A stretch of DNA of 64,000 nt from Caldicellulosiruptor hydrothermalis 108 (GTDB taxonomy: Bacteria; Bacillota; Thermoanaerobacteria; Caldicellulosiruptorales; Caldicellulosiruptoraceae): positions 1,189,001 through 1,253,000 of the forward strand of contig NC_014652.1 of assembly GCF_000166355.1 (NCBI RefSeq), given 5' to 3'. The position numbers were made by a program, and so were the translations under genes. Below the pieces are notes generated by a model. It was given only the letters and a program-made list of their open reading frames with translations, did no database searches and was not told the DNA's origin. Within the stretch, counting starts at the first letter, position 1. Every line of letters begins with the position of its first letter. Below are positions 14,254 through 26,622 of the stretch, one piece after another.

Positions 14254-15366
14254 GGAAAAAATTTGCTGGTAAATTTTCAAAGTATTCATAACTGTTTTTT
14301 CCCAGCTATAACTTTTTGAAAGCAAATAACCTTTTTGAGCAAGCTGATTTCGTAGCTCTACATTTTCTAAAACAAGCAGTATTTTTTGAGCGATGTCTTC
14401 TTCAGAATAAGGGTCCACATACAGGGCAGCATCCTTTAAAACTTCAGGCAGGCAAGTTGTGTTGCTTGCTATAGTCGGGACTTTGCAAGCCATTGCCTCA
14501 AGTGGTGGAAGACCAAACCCTTCGTACAGCGATGGATATACAAAAAGCAAAGCACCGTTGTATATATATGGCATAAATTCTACATCCACATAGGAAAGAA
14601 AATGCACGTGGGAAGTGAGCTTAAGATTTTCAACCAGATTTTTTATTTCCTCATAACTTCTGCTGAACTTCCCCGGTATAACAAGATGGATGTGCTCGAT
14701 TTTTTCTCTTATTAAGGAATAAGCTTTGACCAATCTTTTAAGATTTTTCCTTGGCGAAAAACCACCTACATAAAGGATGTATGGGAAATCAATGTTGAAT
14801 TTTTGCAAAAGAAAGGTTTTGACTTCATCTTCTGGTAAGGGCTTGTATATGTCTTCTGCTGCTAAATATGTTACAAATACTTTTGATGGATGGATGTCGA
14901 AGTATTCGCAAATATCTTTTTTGGAAAACTCAGATACAGTGATGATACAGTCGGTTATTTTTATAATTTTTGGGACGACATCTCTAAATATTTTCAAATA
15001 GCCCGGTCCAACTGTTTCAGGAAGCCTGAAAGGAATTATGTCATGCAGAGTAATAATGTAACTGCATTTTTTAGACAGAGGAAGCCCAATACCATTTTGA
15101 GGGACATGATATATATCAATATCATTTTGAAGTATAATCTCTTTTATCATAATTTCTTCCCAGAACTTATCTAACTGCTGAGGAAGAAGGTTGATGTTTA
15201 TATTCTGTGCAAGTACAAATTCTGTCTCGCAGCTATCAGGCCAAATTATTAAATATTCATTTTCTTTGTCGAGTTTTTTGATATAATTTAAAAGCTGATA
15301 GGTGTATGTGCCAATACCGGAACCCCTATACCATTTAGCAGCTCTACCATCAATGCCAATTTTCAT
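14242..15366 (-). CDS. GT4-family glycosyltransferase
   Basis: About 374 residues, GT-B fold. The N-terminal domain opens [29 protein letters not shown]. The C-terminal donor-sugar domain has [18 protein letters not shown] and the EX7E-type motif [19 protein letters not shown] (about 290-310). Similar proteins transfer mannose or other hexoses in polysaccharide or glycolipid synthesis; donor and acceptor are not readable. The longest frame starts at 15420, abutting the divergent gene; starting at ATG 15366 matches how family members begin and leaves room for promoters. Neither start has a strong RBS. Confidence 0.85.
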   Translation of the reverse strand: MKIGIDGRAAKWYRGSGIGTYTYQLLNYIKKLDKENEYLIIWPDSCETEFVLAQNININLLPQQLDKFWEEIMIKEIILQNDIDIYHVPQNGIGLPLSKKCSYIITLHDIIPFRLPETVGPGYLKIFRDVVPKIIKITDCIITVSEFSKKDICEYFDIHPSKVFVTYLAAEDIYKPLPEDEVKTFLLQKFNIDFPYILYVGGFSPRKNLKRLVKAYSLIREKIEHIHLVIPGKFSRSYEEIKNLVENLKLTSHVHFLSYVDVEFMPYIYNGALLFVYPSLYEGFGLPPLEAMACKVPTIASNTTCLPEVLKDAALYVDPYSEEDIAQKILLVLENVELRNQLAQKGYLLSKSYSWEKTVMNTLKIYQQIFSLKY

Positions 15367-15444
15367 GATTTTTTCATTTTCAATTTGGTCAATTTTATTA
15401 TATGATATTAGTATTCTCATGTGTTAAAAGGGAGTGATCAAGAA

Positions 15445-16380
15445 GTGACGGTGAATTTTGTTGTTGATAAAGAGCTGGCAGGGGTAAAAGTGGAAAAAGC
15501 CATAAAAAAGAAATATCCTATAATTCCAATGAGTGTAATTTTTAAAATGCTCAGGAGAGGAGAAATTATTGTAAGTTTTCTTCCTGCTCAAAAAGGACAG
15601 GTTTTGAGGTTTGGAGACACTGTAAGTTTTGAAATAGAAGATAGATTTTTGGAGCACAAAAAAGTGGAGATTCTTAAAGTGTACGAGGATGACAACATTG
15701 TTGTAATTGACAAACCATACGGAATTCCATCACATCCAGATTCGAACAATGAGTACTCTGTTGTCAGCTGGATAGAAGACAATTACTCTAAAAATGAACT
15801 TCCTCAGCTTTGTCACAGGCTTGACAGGAACACAGCAGGACTTATGATCGTTGCAAAAAATAGACAAGTTTTAAGCGAGATGTTAAAATATATGAGTAGA
15901 AGGGCAATTATAAAGAAGTATTTATGTATAACTAAAAAAGCTGATTTGCCAGAAAGTGGAGTGCTTGTTCACTATCTTAAAAAAGATTCAAAAAAGAGCA
16001 AAGTATATATTTCTGACTTTCCACAAGATGGCTATTCAGAAGTGGTGACAGCATATAAGATTGTGAGACAAAAAGATGACTTGCAGCTTGTAGATGTTGA
16101 AATCAAGACTGGTAAAACCCATCAAATCAGAGCGCAGCTTGCGCACGTTGGGCTTTGCATCTTGGGTGACAGCAAGTATGGTGATTGGAAACTAAATAAA
16201 AAGTACAAGGCAGATATGCAAGCCTTGTGTGCTTATTATCTTAAATTTGAGATTGGTAAAAAAGGTGTTTTGAGGTATTTGGATGGTCAAAAGATAGTAA
16301 AAGAGACAGTAGAATTCCCGGTTGATATCGAAGGTTTTTCTTCAATAAACGTATATAAAGAAAGAGGGCTGGAGATATGA
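15445..16380 (+). CDS. RluA/RluD-family 23S rRNA pseudouridine synthase
   Basis: About 311 residues: an N-terminal S4-like RNA-binding part (VKVEKAIKKKYPIIPMSVIFKMLRRGEIIV) and the RluA catalytic domain with HRLDRNTAGLMIVAKN, whose Asp is the nucleophile, then KTGKTHQIRAQLAHVG. It converts specific uridines to pseudouridine; the target site cannot be read. AGGGAGTGA lies 7 nt before GTG 15445, which is preferred over the frame start at 15421. Its stop overlaps the next ATG (ATGA), implying translational coupling. Confidence 0.88.
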   Translation: MTVNFVVDKELAGVKVEKAIKKKYPIIPMSVIFKMLRRGEIIVSFLPAQKGQVLRFGDTVSFEIEDRFLEHKKVEILKVYEDDNIVVIDKPYGIPSHPDSNNEYSVVSWIEDNYSKNELPQLCHRLDRNTAGLMIVAKNRQVLSEMLKYMSRRAIIKKYLCITKKADLPESGVLVHYLKKDSKKSKVYISDFPQDGYSEVVTAYKIVRQKDDLQLVDVEIKTGKTHQIRAQLAHVGLCILGDSKYGDWKLNKKYKADMQALCAYYLKFEIGKKGVLRYLDGQKIVKETVEFPVDIEGFSSINVYKERGLEI

Positions 16381-17624
16381 GAAAGCTTTTATATGCATTG
16401 GGGTCGTTTATCATAATACTTTTGATAGGCATAAATGCTCTTTTTTACTATGAAAACATGTACATCAAAAAATACATTCCTGTCTCAGAAGAGGTTTCCA
16501 GAAAACCTCAGCAAAAGACTTTGCCAAAGACACAGCAGAATAAGAATACTTCTGCTAAAAACAATTCTTTGTCTGTTAAGCTTAAGTCCCAGCCAAAAGA
16601 ATACAAGGCAAGTATATTTATGGCAGGAGATGTGTTTTTCAACGGTTATCTTTTAAAATCTTATTATGACAGACAATCTCAGGCTTATGCATTCGGGGAT
16701 ATATTGGAAAATGTAAAAGACATCACTTATGCAGACCTTAGTATTTTCAAGTTTGATAGCACAATTACTGACAATATTCCTGTTTCAACATATGGAAAAT
16801 ACAATGCTCCAAAAGAGGTTTTAAATGTGCTCAAATCAGGCCGATTTAATCTTGCAGTGCTTTCATCATCGCACATATTTGATGGAAAAGTGGAAGGTTT
16901 GCAGAAAACAATAAATAATTTGAAAGAGGCAAAGATTGAAACTGTAGGTGTTAAGCTTTCTAAGGAAGATCATACCTCAAAGTTTTTTGATATAAACAAC
17001 ATAAGAATTGGCGTTGCTGCGTTCACAAAAGAGCTTTCATCAGTCTATTTGGGAGGAAGCTCTACTTATAAAGATTTTGTTAGTCTTCTTGACAAGGATG
17101 AGATACAAAATGAGATTGAGTACTTGAAAGGGCTCGACTGTGACATTATAATAGCATATGCAAACTGGGGATTTGAAAATTCAAACTCAGTTAGTTTTGA
17201 GCAGAAAGAGTTTGCAAAAGAGCTTATAAAGAATGGTGTTGATATTGTAATTGGTACTCATACTCATACAATTCAGCCGTTTGAAAAGGTTAAGGTTGAG
17301 GATGAGTCAGGCAACGTAAAAGAGGGGATAGTATTTTATTCGCTTGGTAATTTCCTGTGCGACCAGACAGTTATTTTTCCATACAATAGATTTGGTTTGA
17401 CAGTGAGACTTGATCTTGTTAAAAAAGAAAATAAGCTCACTAAAAAGATATCAGTTGAGCCAATATATATCTTTAGAAAGACAAGAAGGAATGCAAGTTA
17501 CTATGATTTTATTGTTCTTAAAGCAAAAGACATTTTAAATAGAAATGATGTAAAAACATCCTACATTAATTATGCCAAAAAACTGCTTGAAGATGTTGAT
17601 AAATGGCTTAAAACTGTGCAATAA
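16377..17624 (+). CDS. CapA-like metallophosphatase-fold protein, membrane-anchored
   Basis: 415 residues. An N-terminal membrane segment (about 5-25) and a Lys/Gln/Ser-rich linker to about 70 lead into a CapA (PgsA) type domain: FMAGDVFFNG, ANWGFEN, GVDIVIGTHTHTIQPFEKV and FYSLGNFLCDQ. Relatives belong to poly-gamma-glutamate synthesis or act as wall-associated phosphoesterases; no capB/capC is nearby. The usual LANNHxxD motif is replaced by LSSSHIFD, so one metal-ligand position appears changed. It overlaps the pseudouridine synthase by 4 nt. lepA follows 35 nt downstream. Confidence 0.75.
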   Translation: MRKLLYALGSFIIILLIGINALFYYENMYIKKYIPVSEEVSRKPQQKTLPKTQQNKNTSAKNNSLSVKLKSQPKEYKASIFMAGDVFFNGYLLKSYYDRQSQAYAFGDILENVKDITYADLSIFKFDSTITDNIPVSTYGKYNAPKEVLNVLKSGRFNLAVLSSSHIFDGKVEGLQKTINNLKEAKIETVGVKLSKEDHTSKFFDINNIRIGVAAFTKELSSVYLGGSSTYKDFVSLLDKDEIQNEIEYLKGLDCDIIIAYANWGFENSNSVSFEQKEFAKELIKNGVDIVIGTHTHTIQPFEKVKVEDESGNVKEGIVFYSLGNFLCDQTVIFPYNRFGLTVRLDLVKKENKLTKKISVEPIYIFRKTRRNASYYDFIVLKAKDILNRNDVKTSYINYAKKLLEDVDKWLKTVQ

Positions 17625-17659
17625 ACAAAATTTTTTGTGCGTAGGGGGATTATTCTAAA

Positions 17660-19468
17660 GTGGAGAGGAGACAGGACAGAATACGTAACTTTTGCATAAT
17701 AGCTCACATAGACCATGGGAAGTCAACCTTGGCTGACAGAATAATTGAGCTCACAGGAGCACTCACAGAAAGAGAGATGCAGGACCAGGTACTTGACACC
17801 ATGGACATAGAAAGAGAAAGAGGGATTACCATAAAAGCCCAGGCGGTAAGGCTCAACTACAAAGCAAAGGATGGCAAGGAATATACATTTCATCTGATAG
17901 ATACTCCTGGTCATGTAGACTTTACCTATGAAGTTTCACGAAGCCTTGCTGCCTGTGAAGGTGCGATTTTGGTTGTGGATGCAACTCAAGGTATTGAAGC
18001 ACAGACCCTTGCAAATGTCTATCTTGCACTTGAACACAACTTAGAGATAATACCTGTTATAAACAAGATTGACCTACCAAGTGCAAGACCTGAAGAGGTC
18101 AAAAAAGAAATAGAAGATGTGATTGGACTTGATGCTTCTGACGCACCGCTCATTTCAGCTAAAATGGGCATTAATATAGAGGAGGTCTTGGAGAGAATAG
18201 TAAGAGACATTCCACCTCCGAAAGGTGACGATACAAAACCGCTAAAAGCTTTAATTTTTGATTCGCTTTATGACAACTACAAAGGTGTTTTGGCGTATGT
18301 GAGGGTGTTTGACGGGGTTGTGAAACCTAATATGACCATTAAGATGATGTCAACAGGTGCTCAATTTACTGTAACAGAAGTTGGGTATTTTAAACCGGGA
18401 ATGCTAATCCCATGTGATGAGCTAAGAGCCGGGGATGTTGGCTACATTGCAGCGTCAATTAAGACTGTGAGAGATACAAGAGTTGGTGATACCATAACTG
18501 ATGCGAACAATCCAGCTGATGAGCCTCTGCCGGGCTTTAGGAGATTAAACCCAATGGTGTTCTGTGGAATATATCCAACTGGTGATACAAAATATGAAGA
18601 GTTAAAAGATGCACTTGAAAAACTTCAGCTAAATGATGCAGCATTGTTTTTTGAACCAGAAAGCTCTGCTGCGCTCGGTTTTGGTTTTAGATGTGGATTT
18701 CTTGGACTTTTGCATATGGAGATTGTTCAAGAAAGGCTTGAGAGGGAATATGATTTGAACATAATCACAACAGCACCTTCTGTTGTATTTAAAGTTACAA
18801 AGACAGATGGTGAGGTTTTGTACATTGACAATCCAACAAAACTGCCACCCCCGAACGAGATTGCCAAGATGGAAGAACCAATGGTAAAGGCAACTATCAT
18901 GGTACCGAACGAATTTGTAGGTAGCGTGATGGAGCTGTGCCAGGAAAGAAGAGGAATTTTTAAGGACATGTCATATATTGAGACAACACGTGTTATTCTC
19001 ACTTATGAGATGCCTCTTATGGAGATTGTGTACGACTTTTTCGATGCTCTAAAGTCAAGGTCAAAAGGTTATGCGTCGTTTGACTATGAGTTTATAGGGT
19101 ATGCTGAGTCAAAACTTGTAAAGCTTGACATTATGATAAAAGGCGAGGTTGTTGACGCGCTTTCGTTTATTGTTCACAAGGATAAAGCTTATCAAAGGGC
19201 AAGAAGAATTGTTGAGAAGTTAAAAGAGGAGATTCCGCGGCACTTATTTGAAATACCAATTCAGGCTTGTATTGGCAGCAAGGTTATTGCAAGAGAAACG
19301 GTAAAAGCTTTGCGAAAAGATGTGCTTGCTAAGTGTTATGGCGGGGATGTCACAAGAAAGAAGAAGCTCTTAGAGAAGCAAAAAGAGGGTAAAAAGCGAA
19401 TGAAACAGGTAGGAGAGGTTGAGATACCGCAGGAGGCATTTATGGCTGTTTTAAAGCTTGAAGACTAA
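17660..19468 (+). CDS. lepA: Elongation factor 4 (LepA), ribosome back-translocase GTPase
   Basis: 602 residues, the normal length. G domain: AHIDHGKST (G1), RGITIKAQ (G2), DTPGHVDF (G3), NKIDLP (G4) and SAKMG (G5). The EF4-specific C-terminal domain ends ...[28 protein letters not shown] start, 10 nt after AGGGGG. It stands just upstream of hemW and the heat-shock genes, an order common in Firmicutes. Confidence 0.97.
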   Translation: MERRQDRIRNFCIIAHIDHGKSTLADRIIELTGALTEREMQDQVLDTMDIERERGITIKAQAVRLNYKAKDGKEYTFHLIDTPGHVDFTYEVSRSLAACEGAILVVDATQGIEAQTLANVYLALEHNLEIIPVINKIDLPSARPEEVKKEIEDVIGLDASDAPLISAKMGINIEEVLERIVRDIPPPKGDDTKPLKALIFDSLYDNYKGVLAYVRVFDGVVKPNMTIKMMSTGAQFTVTEVGYFKPGMLIPCDELRAGDVGYIAASIKTVRDTRVGDTITDANNPADEPLPGFRRLNPMVFCGIYPTGDTKYEELKDALEKLQLNDAALFFEPESSAALGFGFRCGFLGLLHMEIVQERLEREYDLNIITTAPSVVFKVTKTDGEVLYIDNPTKLPPPNEIAKMEEPMVKATIMVPNEFVGSVMELCQERRGIFKDMSYIETTRVILTYEMPLMEIVYDFFDALKSRSKGYASFDYEFIGYAESKLVKLDIMIKGEVVDALSFIVHKDKAYQRARRIVEKLKEEIPRHLFEIPIQACIGSKVIARETVKALRKDVLAKCYGGDVTRKKKLLEKQKEGKKRMKQVGEVEIPQEAFMAVLKLED

Positions 19469-19508
19469 ACCATTTGGTTAAAATAAAAAAAGGAAGTGCA
19501 AGCCACAA

Positions 19509-20639
19509 TTGAGAAATATAGGACTATATATTCACGTTCCATTTTGTAAAAGAAAGTGTTATTACTGTGATTTTGTGTCATATGAAAATGTCAATGATGA
19601 TGTGATTTTTGCATATTTTAGCGCGCTTGAAAGTGAGTTAATTTATTATAAAGAAAATTATGAAATTGAAATAGACACAATTTATATAGGGGGTGGCACA
19701 CCTTCCTCCATTTCTGCCAAGTATATCTTAGAACTATTAGAATTTATATATTCAAATTTCAAGATTAAAAGCAACTGCGAGATAACCATCGAAGCAAATC
19801 CTGAGAGTATCACACAGGAGAAACTTCAAAGTTACAGCTTGGCAGGAGTAAACAGACTCAGTGTGGGGATACAGTCGCTAAACGATGTAGAACTGAGAGC
19901 AATTGGTAGAGTCCATGACTCTGAGGTTGCGTTGAAGATTTTGAGTGTGGTACCTTTATATTTTGTAAATTTTAGCGTTGATGTTATCACAGGTCTTCCA
20001 TATCAGACTTTTAAAAGTTTTATGCAAACACTCAATACACTTTTGGAATTTTCACCGCCTCATGTGTCAATTTATTCACTGAAGATAGAAGAGGGAACAC
20101 CTCTTTTTGAAAGATATGAAGAGTATAAGAGCTTGTTGCCAAGCGAAGATGAAGAAAGAAGAATGTTCTGGTGGGCAAGGAGAATACTTTCTGAGGTTGG
20201 ACTTTATCATTATGAGATTTCTAATTTTGCTAAGAAAGGTTTTGAGTGCAAACACAACTTGAAATACTGGAATGTAGAGGAATACATTGGAGTTGGCTGT
20301 GCAGCTCATTCATTTTTTGAGGGTTACAGGTATTATAATACTTCTAATATAAACGAATATGCTAAGAAAATTAAAGAAAATGGTTTAGCTGTGGAAGGGG
20401 AAGAGTTTATTTCAAATGAAGAAAGTGAAAAGGAGTTTATCATATTAGGGCTAAGAAAGATAGAAGGATTTTCTCTTGATGAATTTAGAGAAAGATTTGG
20501 CGTAGAGTTTGAAAGAAAGTACAACTCTCAAATTGAGAAGCTGAAAAAATATGGATTGATAGAGGTAAACAACAGCCGTCTAAAACTTACAGAGAGAGGA
20601 ATTGACCTTGCAAATTTGGTGTGGCGGGAGTTTGTGTAA
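19509..20639 (+). CDS. hemW: HemW, radical SAM heme chaperone (coproporphyrinogen oxidase-like)
   Basis: 376 residues. The radical SAM cluster motif is near the N-terminus (HVPFCKRKCYYCDF, CxxxCxxC), then GGGTPS and the HemW C-terminal domain. HemW binds heme and delivers it to respiratory enzymes; it is often misnamed as oxygen-independent coproporphyrinogen oxidase. TTG start, 10 nt after AGGAAG. It lies between lepA and hrcA as in many Firmicutes. Confidence 0.92.
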   Translation: MRNIGLYIHVPFCKRKCYYCDFVSYENVNDDVIFAYFSALESELIYYKENYEIEIDTIYIGGGTPSSISAKYILELLEFIYSNFKIKSNCEITIEANPESITQEKLQSYSLAGVNRLSVGIQSLNDVELRAIGRVHDSEVALKILSVVPLYFVNFSVDVITGLPYQTFKSFMQTLNTLLEFSPPHVSIYSLKIEEGTPLFERYEEYKSLLPSEDEERRMFWWARRILSEVGLYHYEISNFAKKGFECKHNLKYWNVEEYIGVGCAAHSFFEGYRYYNTSNINEYAKKIKENGLAVEGEEFISNEESEKEFIILGLRKIEGFSLDEFRERFGVEFERKYNSQIEKLKKYGLIEVNNSRLKLTERGIDLANLVWREFV

Positions 20640-20666
20640 AAAGGTCAAAGAAAGTCAAAAATATAC

Positions 20667-20733
20667 TTGACAAAAATCTACTCAAGTGATATCTTATATC
20701 TTAGAATTAGCACTCATCAACAGAGAGTGCTAA
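20667..20733 (+). promoter_or_regulatory. Heat-shock promoter with CIRCE operator
   Basis: TTGACA (20667-20672) with a probable -10 TATCTT (20690-20695, 17-nt spacer). A perfect CIRCE follows: TTAGCACTC (20707-20715), 9-nt spacer, GAGTGCTAA (20725-20733). HrcA binds this to repress the hrcA-grpE-dnaK unit. Confidence 0.93.
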
Positions 20734-20749
20734 CAGTAAGGTGAGGAAA

Positions 20750-21781
20750 ATGCTGGATGAAAGAAAAAGAAGAATACTTGAAGCTATTATAGATGATTAT
20801 ATAAATACAGGTGAACCTGTTGGTTCAAGGACAATTGCAAAGAAATACATTTTTGGTATTTCTTCTGCTACAATCAGAAACGAGATGTCGGACTTAGAGG
20901 AGATGGGATACTTAGAGCAGCCCCACACGTCAGCTGGTAGAATTCCTTCAGATAAGGGCTACAGGTATTATGTTGATGAGCTGATGAAGGTGTCAAGGCT
21001 TTCGCCACAGCAAGTTGAATTTATCAGGTCGCAACTTGATATCAAATTCAATGAAATAAACGAATATATGGAGAACATTGCAAAGATAATATCTAACCTT
21101 ACAAACTACACAGCAGTAATTTCAACACCAAATGTTAAAAAGAGCTTTATAAAGTATCTTCAGCTTGTACCAGTTGACAGCAAAAGGTATATACTAATTT
21201 TAGTAACAAACACAGGTCTTGTAAAAGATATTCTCTTGGACAAACCGGAGAATGTCGACATAAAAGACTTCATATATATATCAAATATCCTTAATGAGAA
21301 ACTGAGCGGGCTTAAACTTGAAGACATTGACCAAAAAATTGTACTTGACATTGAAAACATACTTGGTAAAAACAAGACAATCTTGTCACCAATAATTGAA
21401 AATGTACTGCGCACAATCAGTGCAGCTGACAGCACAGAAGTTGTTTTAAGTGGAATCAAGAACATGTTTGATTTTCCTGAGTTTAGTGATGTTTTAAAGG
21501 CAAAGATATTCCTGCATATATTTGAGCAAAAGGAGATGCTAAGACAAATAATAAACTCTGCAATGCATGAACATATAACCATCAGGATTGGTACAGAAAA
21601 TCCCATAGAGGATTTAAAAGAGTGCAGTGTTGTTCTTTCCACTTACAGAATAGGTGATAGTATTGCTGGTTCGATAGGTATAATTGGCCCAAAAAGGCTG
21701 AGATATTCTCAGACAGTTTCACTGATTGATTACATTTGCGATACTTTATCTGATATTTTGACAAGACTTTTTACAGAATAA
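20750..21781 (+). CDS. hrcA: HrcA heat-inducible transcription repressor
   Basis: About 343 residues, full length. The N-terminal winged helix (RILEAIIDDYINTGEPVGSRTIAKKY...SSATIRNEMSDLEEMGYLEQPHTSAGRIPSDKGYRYYVDEL) is diagnostic, followed by a GAF-like domain and dimerisation part. It represses its own operon through the CIRCE 17 nt upstream and depends on GroEL for folding in characterised species. AAGGTG with 6-nt spacing selects ATG 20750 over the GTG at 20741. Confidence 0.96.
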   Translation: MLDERKRRILEAIIDDYINTGEPVGSRTIAKKYIFGISSATIRNEMSDLEEMGYLEQPHTSAGRIPSDKGYRYYVDELMKVSRLSPQQVEFIRSQLDIKFNEINEYMENIAKIISNLTNYTAVISTPNVKKSFIKYLQLVPVDSKRYILILVTNTGLVKDILLDKPENVDIKDFIYISNILNEKLSGLKLEDIDQKIVLDIENILGKNKTILSPIIENVLRTISAADSTEVVLSGIKNMFDFPEFSDVLKAKIFLHIFEQKEMLRQIINSAMHEHITIRIGTENPIEDLKECSVVLSTYRIGDSIAGSIGIIGPKRLRYSQTVSLIDYICDTLSDILTRLFTE

Positions 21782-21803
21782 ATTAAAGAGGTGATTTGTG
21801 AAG

Positions 21804-22481
21804 ATGCTTGACATGGAAAACAAAGATCTAAAGAGCGAGGAGGTAAACTCTTCTGAGGCTCAGACTTTAGAAGAAACTAATTCCGAGGGAAAAAATGAGA
21901 ATATGCAACATTCTCAAGAACCTCAAGAGGACGCAGCAAAAACACAGGAAAATGATGGGTCAAATGAAAGTAGTGAAGATATTGAGGTTGAACCTCACCA
22001 AGAGGACACTGTGGAAACTTTAAAAAAGCAGCTGGAAGAGAAAGAAAGGGAGGTTGAAGAGTACAAAAGTCTATGTCAGAGGATAGCTGCTGATTTTGAT
22101 AACTACAAAAAGAGAATAGCAAAAGATAAAGAGAATATGTATTATGAAGTTGTTGCTGATGTTGTTGGTAAACTCCTTCCGATTGTTGACAACTTTGAAA
22201 GAGCGATTGACTCTGCAAAAAATTCAAGAGATAAAAATGATGAACTTTTAAAGGGGCTTGAAATGATAAAAAAACAGATTGATGATATCTTTTCAAAACT
22301 TGGTGTTGAGCCAATTGAGGCTTTGAATAAAGAATTTGACCCATACCTTCACAATGCAATTATGCATGTTGAAGATGAAAGGTACGGTAAAAATGTTGTA
22401 ATTGAAGAATTCCAAAAAGGTTACAAGATAAAAGATAGAGTTATTAGATATAGCCTTGTAAAGGTTGCAAATGCTAATTAA
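21804..22481 (+). CDS. grpE: GrpE nucleotide exchange factor
   Basis: About 225 residues. A long acidic, Gln/Glu-rich N-terminal tail (to about 75) precedes the coiled coil and beta-wing (RIAADFDNYKKRIAKDKENMYYEVVADVVGKLLPIVDNFERAI...EFDPYLHNAIMHVEDE). It releases ADP from DnaK. GAGGTGA lies 9 nt before ATG 21804. It is between hrcA (22 nt) and dnaK (51 nt) in one CIRCE-controlled operon. Confidence 0.95.
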   Translation: MLDMENKDLKSEEVNSSEAQTLEETNSEGKNENMQHSQEPQEDAAKTQENDGSNESSEDIEVEPHQEDTVETLKKQLEEKEREVEEYKSLCQRIAADFDNYKKRIAKDKENMYYEVVADVVGKLLPIVDNFERAIDSAKNSRDKNDELLKGLEMIKKQIDDIFSKLGVEPIEALNKEFDPYLHNAIMHVEDERYGKNVVIEEFQKGYKIKDRVIRYSLVKVANAN

Positions 22482-22487
22482 ATTTAA

Positions 22488-24356
<1,869 letters not shown>

Positions 24357-24379
24357 AGACTGTGATAAAAACAAGGTAG

Positions 24380-24425
24380 AGGACCAAAGTCATGAAGTTT
24401 TTAAAAATGGCTTTGGTCCTTTTTA
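24380..24425 (+). terminator. Intrinsic terminator after dnaK
   Basis: AGGACCAAAG (24380-24389) pairs with CTTTGGTCCT (24411-24420) and is followed by TTTT. It separates hrcA-grpE-dnaK from dnaJ. Confidence 0.85.
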
Positions 24426-24432
24426 TGATTAT

Positions 24433-24461
24433 TTGTTAAATTCATGTTATTAGTATATAAT
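24433..24461 (+). promoter_or_regulatory. Promoter of the dnaJ operon
   Basis: TTGTTA (24433-24438), a 17-nt spacer and TATAAT (24456-24461), just after the dnaK terminator. No CIRCE is seen here, so dnaJ may not be under direct HrcA control. Confidence 0.65.
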
Positions 24462-24491
24462 AATATTCAGTAAAGTAAGCGGGTGATAGAG

Positions 24492-25658
24492 ATGGCACAA
24501 AAAAAGGACTACTATGAGATTTTAGGTGTTTCAAGGAATGCAACAGAAGAAGAGATAAAAAGAGCCTACAGAAGACTTGCAAAACAATACCATCCTGATG
24601 CAAATCCAGGTAATAAAGAAGCAGAGGAAAAGTTCAAAGAGATAAATGAAGCATATGAAGTCTTGAGCGACCCTGAAAAGAGAAAGCTTTACGACCAGTT
24701 TGGCCATGCAGCGTTTGACCCGAAATATGGTGCGCAAGGCAGCGGTGGTTTTTCTGGTGGATTTGGCGGTGGGTTTGCTGACTTTGATTTTGGCAGTTTT
24801 GGCGATATTTTCGAAGACCTATTTGAAGGCTTTGATATATTTGGAACATCCAGAAGAAGAAAAGAAGCACCAAGAAAAGGTGCTGATATATATGTCGATT
24901 TAGAGCTGACTCTCAAAGAGTCTGTATTTGGCTGTGAAAAAGAGATTCCAATTTACAGAACTGAAAAGTGCAGTGTTTGTGGTGGAAGTGGTGTAAGACC
25001 AGGTTCTGCACCTGTGAGATGTCAAAAGTGCGGCGGCACGGGCCAGATAAGGTCAAGACAGGCAACATTCTTTGGAGAGTTCACCACCATAAAAACCTGT
25101 GATGCATGCGGCGGAACAGGAACTATTATAACAGACCCATGCAGAGAATGTGGCGGAACGGGAAATGTAAGAAGACAGCGACGAGTAAAGATTAACATTC
25201 CGGCAGGAATTGATGATGGTCAGGTAATAACATTAAGAGGCGAGGGTGAAAGTGGCATAAAAGGTGGACCAAACGGTGATTTGCATATTAGAATAAAAGT
25301 AGCGCCTCATCCTGTGTTCAAAAGAGTCGGGCAAGACCTCTATATTGAGGTTCCAATAACATTTGTTAATGCAGCTTTGGGTGGAGAGATAGAAATTCCA
25401 ACGCTTGATGGCAAGACAAAGGTGAGAATTGAACCAGGGACACAAAATGGTGATGAGGTCAGAATTAGAGGCAAGGGCGTTCCGAACCTGCGTTCGCGAG
25501 GAAGAGGCGACCTTGTTGTGAAGTTTATAGTGGAGGTTCCCAAAAAGCTTACAGAAAAGCAGAAAGAACTTTTGAGAGAGTTTGAAAGACTTTCATCAGA
25601 AGAGGGATATGAAAAGAGAAAACATTTTTGGGATAGAATAAGAGAAGCGTTTTCTTAA
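24492..25658 (+). CDS. dnaJ: DnaJ (Hsp40) co-chaperone
   Basis: About 388 residues. J domain (1-70) with the HPD motif (YHPDANPG), a Gly/Phe-rich region, four CxxCxGxG-type zinc repeats ([32 protein letters not shown]) and the C-terminal substrate domain. GGGTGAT precedes ATG 24492; the frame is open to GTG 24483. First gene of a unit continuing with prmA and rsmE. Confidence 0.97.
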   Translation: MAQKKDYYEILGVSRNATEEEIKRAYRRLAKQYHPDANPGNKEAEEKFKEINEAYEVLSDPEKRKLYDQFGHAAFDPKYGAQGSGGFSGGFGGGFADFDFGSFGDIFEDLFEGFDIFGTSRRRKEAPRKGADIYVDLELTLKESVFGCEKEIPIYRTEKCSVCGGSGVRPGSAPVRCQKCGGTGQIRSRQATFFGEFTTIKTCDACGGTGTIITDPCRECGGTGNVRRQRRVKINIPAGIDDGQVITLRGEGESGIKGGPNGDLHIRIKVAPHPVFKRVGQDLYIEVPITFVNAALGGEIEIPTLDGKTKVRIEPGTQNGDEVRIRGKGVPNLRSRGRGDLVVKFIVEVPKKLTEKQKELLREFERLSSEEGYEKRKHFWDRIREAFS

Positions 25659-25696
25659 ACCATTTTTGAATTTGAAAAAAGGAGAAGAAAGCGCAA

Positions 25697-26611
25697 ATGA
25701 GATGGTATGAGATATCAATTAAGACCACCGAAGAGGCAGAAGATGCTATTTCAAATATTTTGTATGAGCTTGGAGCAAACGGCGTTGTCATTGAAGACAA
25801 TGAGATTGTGTCAAGACCAAATTTATGGGATTATATTGACGAAAACCAGTTTACAAAAAAGGATTATGCGAAAGTTTGTGCTTATTTTCCTGAAAGCAGC
25901 AATATTTTAGAGCTTACCCATACTATTGAGGAGAGGCTTAAAGAGACTGCAAAATATATCAATATTGGAGAAGGCAAAATTACCGTTTCTGAAGTTGATG
26001 AAAAAGACTGGGCAGAAGAGTGGAAAAAGTATTATAAGCCTGTTGAGATAGGGGATATTGTGATTGTTCCTTCATGGCAAGATTATAAAGCCGAAGACAG
26101 CAAAACAATTGTTAGGCTTGACCCGGGTATGGCATTTGGCACAGGAACTCATGAGTCAACCATTTTGTGCCTTGAAGCTATCCAGAAATATGTAAAGCCA
26201 GAGATGGATGTTCTTGATGTTGGGACAGGTTCAGGGATATTGGCAATAGCTGCAAAGAAGTTTTTGGCAAAAAGAGTTTTAGCAGTTGATATTGATGAGG
26301 TTGCTGTGAAGGTAGCAGAGGAGAACGCGAGGTTAAATGGAGTTGAGATTGAGATAAAAAAGAATGACCTTGTTGAAGGCATAGAAGAAAAGTTTGATGT
26401 GGTTATCGCTAACATTGTGGCTGATATCATTATGAGGCTCTCAAGAGATGTAAAGAAAGTTTTGAAAGACAACGGAATTTTTATCTCTTCTGGCATTATT
26501 GAAGACAGGCTTGAAGATGTTTTGAAAAGCTTTGAGAAAAATAGTCTTGAAATTGTAGAAGTGAAAAAAATGGGTACATGGTCCTTGGTTGTTAGCAAAA
26601 AAACTGTGTAG
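25697..26611 (+). CDS. prmA: PrmA, ribosomal protein L11 methyltransferase
   Basis: 304 residues. N-terminal L11-recognition domain (MRWYEISIKTTEEAEDAISNILYELGANGVVIED), then a Rossmann methyltransferase with LDPGMAFGTGTHESTILCLEAI, VLDVGTGSGILAIAAKK and the NIVADI motif. It uses SAM to methylate lysines of L11, whose gene (rplK) is at 43.8 kb in this window. AAAAGGAG lies upstream of the ATG. Its place after dnaJ and before rsmE is a common Firmicutes order. Confidence 0.95.
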   Translation: MRWYEISIKTTEEAEDAISNILYELGANGVVIEDNEIVSRPNLWDYIDENQFTKKDYAKVCAYFPESSNILELTHTIEERLKETAKYINIGEGKITVSEVDEKDWAEEWKKYYKPVEIGDIVIVPSWQDYKAEDSKTIVRLDPGMAFGTGTHESTILCLEAIQKYVKPEMDVLDVGTGSGILAIAAKKFLAKRVLAVDIDEVAVKVAEENARLNGVEIEIKKNDLVEGIEEKFDVVIANIVADIIMRLSRDVKKVLKDNGIFISSGIIEDRLEDVLKSFEKNSLEIVEVKKMGTWSLVVSKKTV

Positions 26612-26622
26612 GGTGATATTAA

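Noticed and set aside
21877-22359. 160-codon minus-strand frame opposite grpE
   Set aside because: Gln/His/Leu-rich translation typical of the reverse of an acidic coiled-coil gene; no RBS.
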